Below, piece after piece: positions 62,161 through 64,000 of a stretch of 64,000 nucleotides of DNA; within the stretch, counting starts at the first letter, position 1; every line of letters begins with the position of its first letter. The notes under the pieces are model-generated. The model worked only from the letters and a program-made list of their open reading frames with translations, did not search any database and had not been told where the DNA came from. Position numbers and translations under genes: made by a program. Origin of the DNA: Winogradskyella sp. (GTDB lineage: Bacteria; Bacteroidota; Bacteroidia; Flavobacteriales; Flavobacteriaceae); assembly GCF_028289625.1 (NCBI RefSeq), contig NZ_JANQOM010000011.1, positions 27,923-91,922 on the forward strand, given 5' to 3'.

Positions 62161-63630
62161 ATGAAACAAATTTACGTTTTATTAATCACGTGTTTTTTAT
62201 TCTTTAATGTTAATGCGCAAACTCAAATAGGTGGTGATATTGATGGTGAGTCTACTATTGATCAATCTGGTTATGCCGTTAGCCTTTCTGCTAATGGTTC
62301 TATATTAGCTGTTGGAGCACCAGTAAACAGTGATAATGGAAGTGCTGCGGGTCATGTAAGAATTTTTCAAAATCAAAATGATAGTTGGATACAGCTTGGC
62401 ACAGATATAGACGGTTTAGGTGCTAATGATTTTTTCGGTTTGTCTGTAAGCTTATCTGCTACTGGAAATAGAGTTGCTATAGGTGCACCAGAAAGTAACA
62501 CAGGTAATACGGGATATGTGACGGTTTTAGACTTTGAAAATAATACGTGGGTTCAAGTAGGGAATATTATTCAAGGTGAAAATCCTGGAGATTTTTTTGG
62601 TTGGTCTGTAAGTTTATCTTCAGATGGTAATACATTAGTGGTTGGTGCTCCAGGCAATAGTGATAATGGAAGCTTTGCAGGCCATGTAAGAATATACGAA
62701 TTTCAAAATGACAGCTGGGTACAAATAGTAGGTGATATTGACAGTGAGGCAATGGGTGATGAATTTGGAAGATCAACAGCTTTATCGGATAATGGTGAAT
62801 TTTTAGCAGTTGGTGCCGTTACAAATGATGGTAATGGAATTGATTCAGGCCATGTAAGAATATATGAATTTCAAAATGGTAGTTGGGTACAAATAGGCCA
62901 GGATATCGATGGTGAAAACGCTGGTGACTGGTTTGGAAGATCAGTAAGCCTGTCAACTCAAGGTGATAGAATTGCAGTAGGAGGTATATTTAACAGTGAT
63001 AACGGATTAAATTCTGGTCATGTAAGAATTTTTGAACTTCAAAATAATAGTTGGGTACAAATAGGAGCCGATATTGATGGTATAAGTGAAAATGAACAAA
63101 CTGGCGTTTCAGTTGATTTATCAAGTGATGGAAATGTTGTAGTAATAAGTGCACCAGGAAATTCTACAAATGGTAATTTAAGCGGTCAAGTACGTATTTT
63201 TGAATATGTAAATAATAACTGGGAGCAAATAGGTATTCCAATTAATGGCGAAGGGGCTAATGATGAATTTGGATTTGCCTTAAGTTTATCTTCTAATTCA
63301 CAGTATTTAGCCATTGGAGCTCCCGTGAATAGTGGTAATGGATTTGCTTCGGGTCACGTTAGGGTATACAACATATCTGCATTATTATCTGTCAAAGAAA
63401 TAAACACTTCTAATTTTAAACTTTACCCCAACCCAACCAGAGACCAATTTACCATTCAAGTTGACAACCCATCAGAAATAATAGAAGTAAAGATTTTTAA
63501 TGATCTTGGTCAGTTGGTATTAACTTCAAAAGAAACAACTGTTAACACGTCAAGATTAGTTCCAGGACTCTATATGATTGAAGTAGAAACTTCAGGGGGA
63601 AAAGTATTAAAGAAGTTGATTGTAGAATAA
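62161..63630 (+). CDS. FG-GAP-like beta-propeller protein with T9SS sorting domain
   Basis: A 489-residue secreted protein: signal peptide (1-19, ending NVNAQ), then about seven repeats of ~55 residues of the integrin-alpha/FG-GAP type. Each unit has GxDIDGExxxDxFGxSVSLS, then VGAPxNxxNG, then SGHVRIYEFQN and SWVQIG. The C-terminus (about 415-489) is a T9SS type-A domain (NFKLYPNPTRDQFTIQVDNP, KVLKKLIVE). It is followed by a paralogue. Calcium binding in the loops is typical of the fold. Role: surface protein of unknown ligand. Confidence 0.82.
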   Translation: MKQIYVLLITCFLFFNVNAQTQIGGDIDGESTIDQSGYAVSLSANGSILAVGAPVNSDNGSAAGHVRIFQNQNDSWIQLGTDIDGLGANDFFGLSVSLSATGNRVAIGAPESNTGNTGYVTVLDFENNTWVQVGNIIQGENPGDFFGWSVSLSSDGNTLVVGAPGNSDNGSFAGHVRIYEFQNDSWVQIVGDIDSEAMGDEFGRSTALSDNGEFLAVGAVTNDGNGIDSGHVRIYEFQNGSWVQIGQDIDGENAGDWFGRSVSLSTQGDRIAVGGIFNSDNGLNSGHVRIFELQNNSWVQIGADIDGISENEQTGVSVDLSSDGNVVVISAPGNSTNGNLSGQVRIFEYVNNNWEQIGIPINGEGANDEFGFALSLSSNSQYLAIGAPVNSGNGFASGHVRVYNISALLSVKEINTSNFKLYPNPTRDQFTIQVDNPSEIIEVKIFNDLGQLVLTSKETTVNTSRLVPGLYMIEVETSGGKVLKKLIVE

Positions 63631-63753
63631 ACCTCTTTAATACATAAACATTATTTATATGAGTCATAAAAAGAATTAATTATAATTTAATCAGATAATG
63701 TAGGAAAATCCCTTATTTACGTATAGTTTGCATAAACTATTAAAAACAGATTT

Positions 63754-64000
63754 ATGAAAAAACTATACTTATTAGTCTTATTAACTCCCTTTTTATGTTT
63801 TTCTCAAACACAAATAGGTCAAGATATTGACGGTGAAAATGCTGAAGATTGGTCAGGTTTTGAAATAAGTTTATCCTCAAATGGAACTATTTTAGCTATT
63901 AATGCTACGCGTAATAATGACAATGGAAATAATTCAGGTCATGTACGAGTATATGAAAATCAGTCGGGAGTATGGACACAAATAGGGCAAGATATAGATG
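63754..64000 (+). CDS. second FG-GAP-like propeller protein (partial, cut by window edge)
   Basis: Only the first 82 codons are present. A signal peptide (LCFSQ) is followed by TQIGQDIDGENAEDWSGFEI and NNSGHVRVYENQSGVW, the same repeat as the upstream gene, so it is a tandem paralogue. The array may continue past the window. Confidence 0.78.
   Translation, partial: MKKLYLLVLLTPFLCFSQTQIGQDIDGENAEDWSGFEISLSSNGTILAINATRNNDNGNNSGHVRVYENQSGVWTQIGQDID

Noticed and set aside
62161..63630. Repeats in the FG-GAP gene as a CRISPR array.
   Set aside because: Units are ~165 bp coding repeats in frame, without constant short direct repeats and unique spacers.

Overview
The window looks like a chromosomal segment from a marine-type member of the Flavobacteriaceae (Bacteroidota). 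Support for this: low GC; almost no Shine-Dalgarno sequences but several TAnnTTTG-type -7 promoter boxes; type IX secretion (T9SS) C-terminal sorting domains; a TonB-dependent receptor with a carboxypeptidase-regulatory-like plug; a PID-CTERM miniprotein; a hybrid beta-propeller/LytTR regulator; and housekeeping genes of flavobacterial type. The genus cannot be fixed from the sequence alone.

Layout. 1-6.6 kb: a tightly coupled minus-strand operon encoding a YceI-like protein, a flavoprotein oxidoreductase, a methyltransferase, a type III polyketide synthase, and a private fatty-acid set (enoyl reductase, dehydratase, ketosynthase, ACP, phosphopantetheinyl transferase). I read it as a phenolic-lipid/alkylresorcinol-type pathway analogous to Streptomyces srsABC. 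6.6-17.8 kb: housekeeping genes (GreA-like protein, amino-acid oxidase, accC, accB, fabH, rpmF, DUF177, pdxA, ribE, a CAU tRNA, methylmalonyl-CoA epimerase, rbfA, an FtsX-type permease, dusB). 18.3-20.3 kb: a two-gene ATPase plus HNH nuclease island resembling the Septu (PtuAB) anti-phage system. 20.4-41.8 kb: exported peptidases, a TonB receptor, lepA, a giant LytTR sensor, a T9SS beta-helix-like protein, a CPA1 antiporter, a metallo-beta-lactamase-fold hydrolase, and an aspartoacylase-like plus GCS2-CBS gene pair.

41.9-55.7 kb is the accessory core, entirely on the minus strand. It has (i) a holin/endolysin cassette with two paralogous tail-fibre-like proteins, a LamG-like adhesin and a DUF6808-like envelope protein, with no capsid, portal, terminase, sheath or tube gene; (ii) an endonuclease V homologue; and (iii) a polymorphic-toxin module: a 1233-aa and a 670-aa unrecognised protein without signal peptides, a WHH-nuclease toxin and its SUKH (SMI1/KNR4) immunity protein. 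A holin/endolysin pair beside signal-less toxin proteins suggests a type-10-secretion-like or tailocin-derived delivery/release locus; this is inference and the best candidate for a new system here.

55.9-64 kb returns to core genes (HTH-S24 regulator, rnpA, S41 peptidase, double OmpA-domain protein, GNAT, CDF transporter, rpiB). Then comes a 540-bp very AT-rich gap with DnaA-box-like sequences and a tandem pair of FG-GAP-like beta-propeller proteins, the second cut by the window edge.

Two structural themes cut across the window. Four of six convergent gene pairs share a 4-bp palindromic stop (CTAG or TTAA). A ~110-120-bp palindromic element occurs twice, each time 11-12 nt beyond the stop codon of a minus-strand gene.
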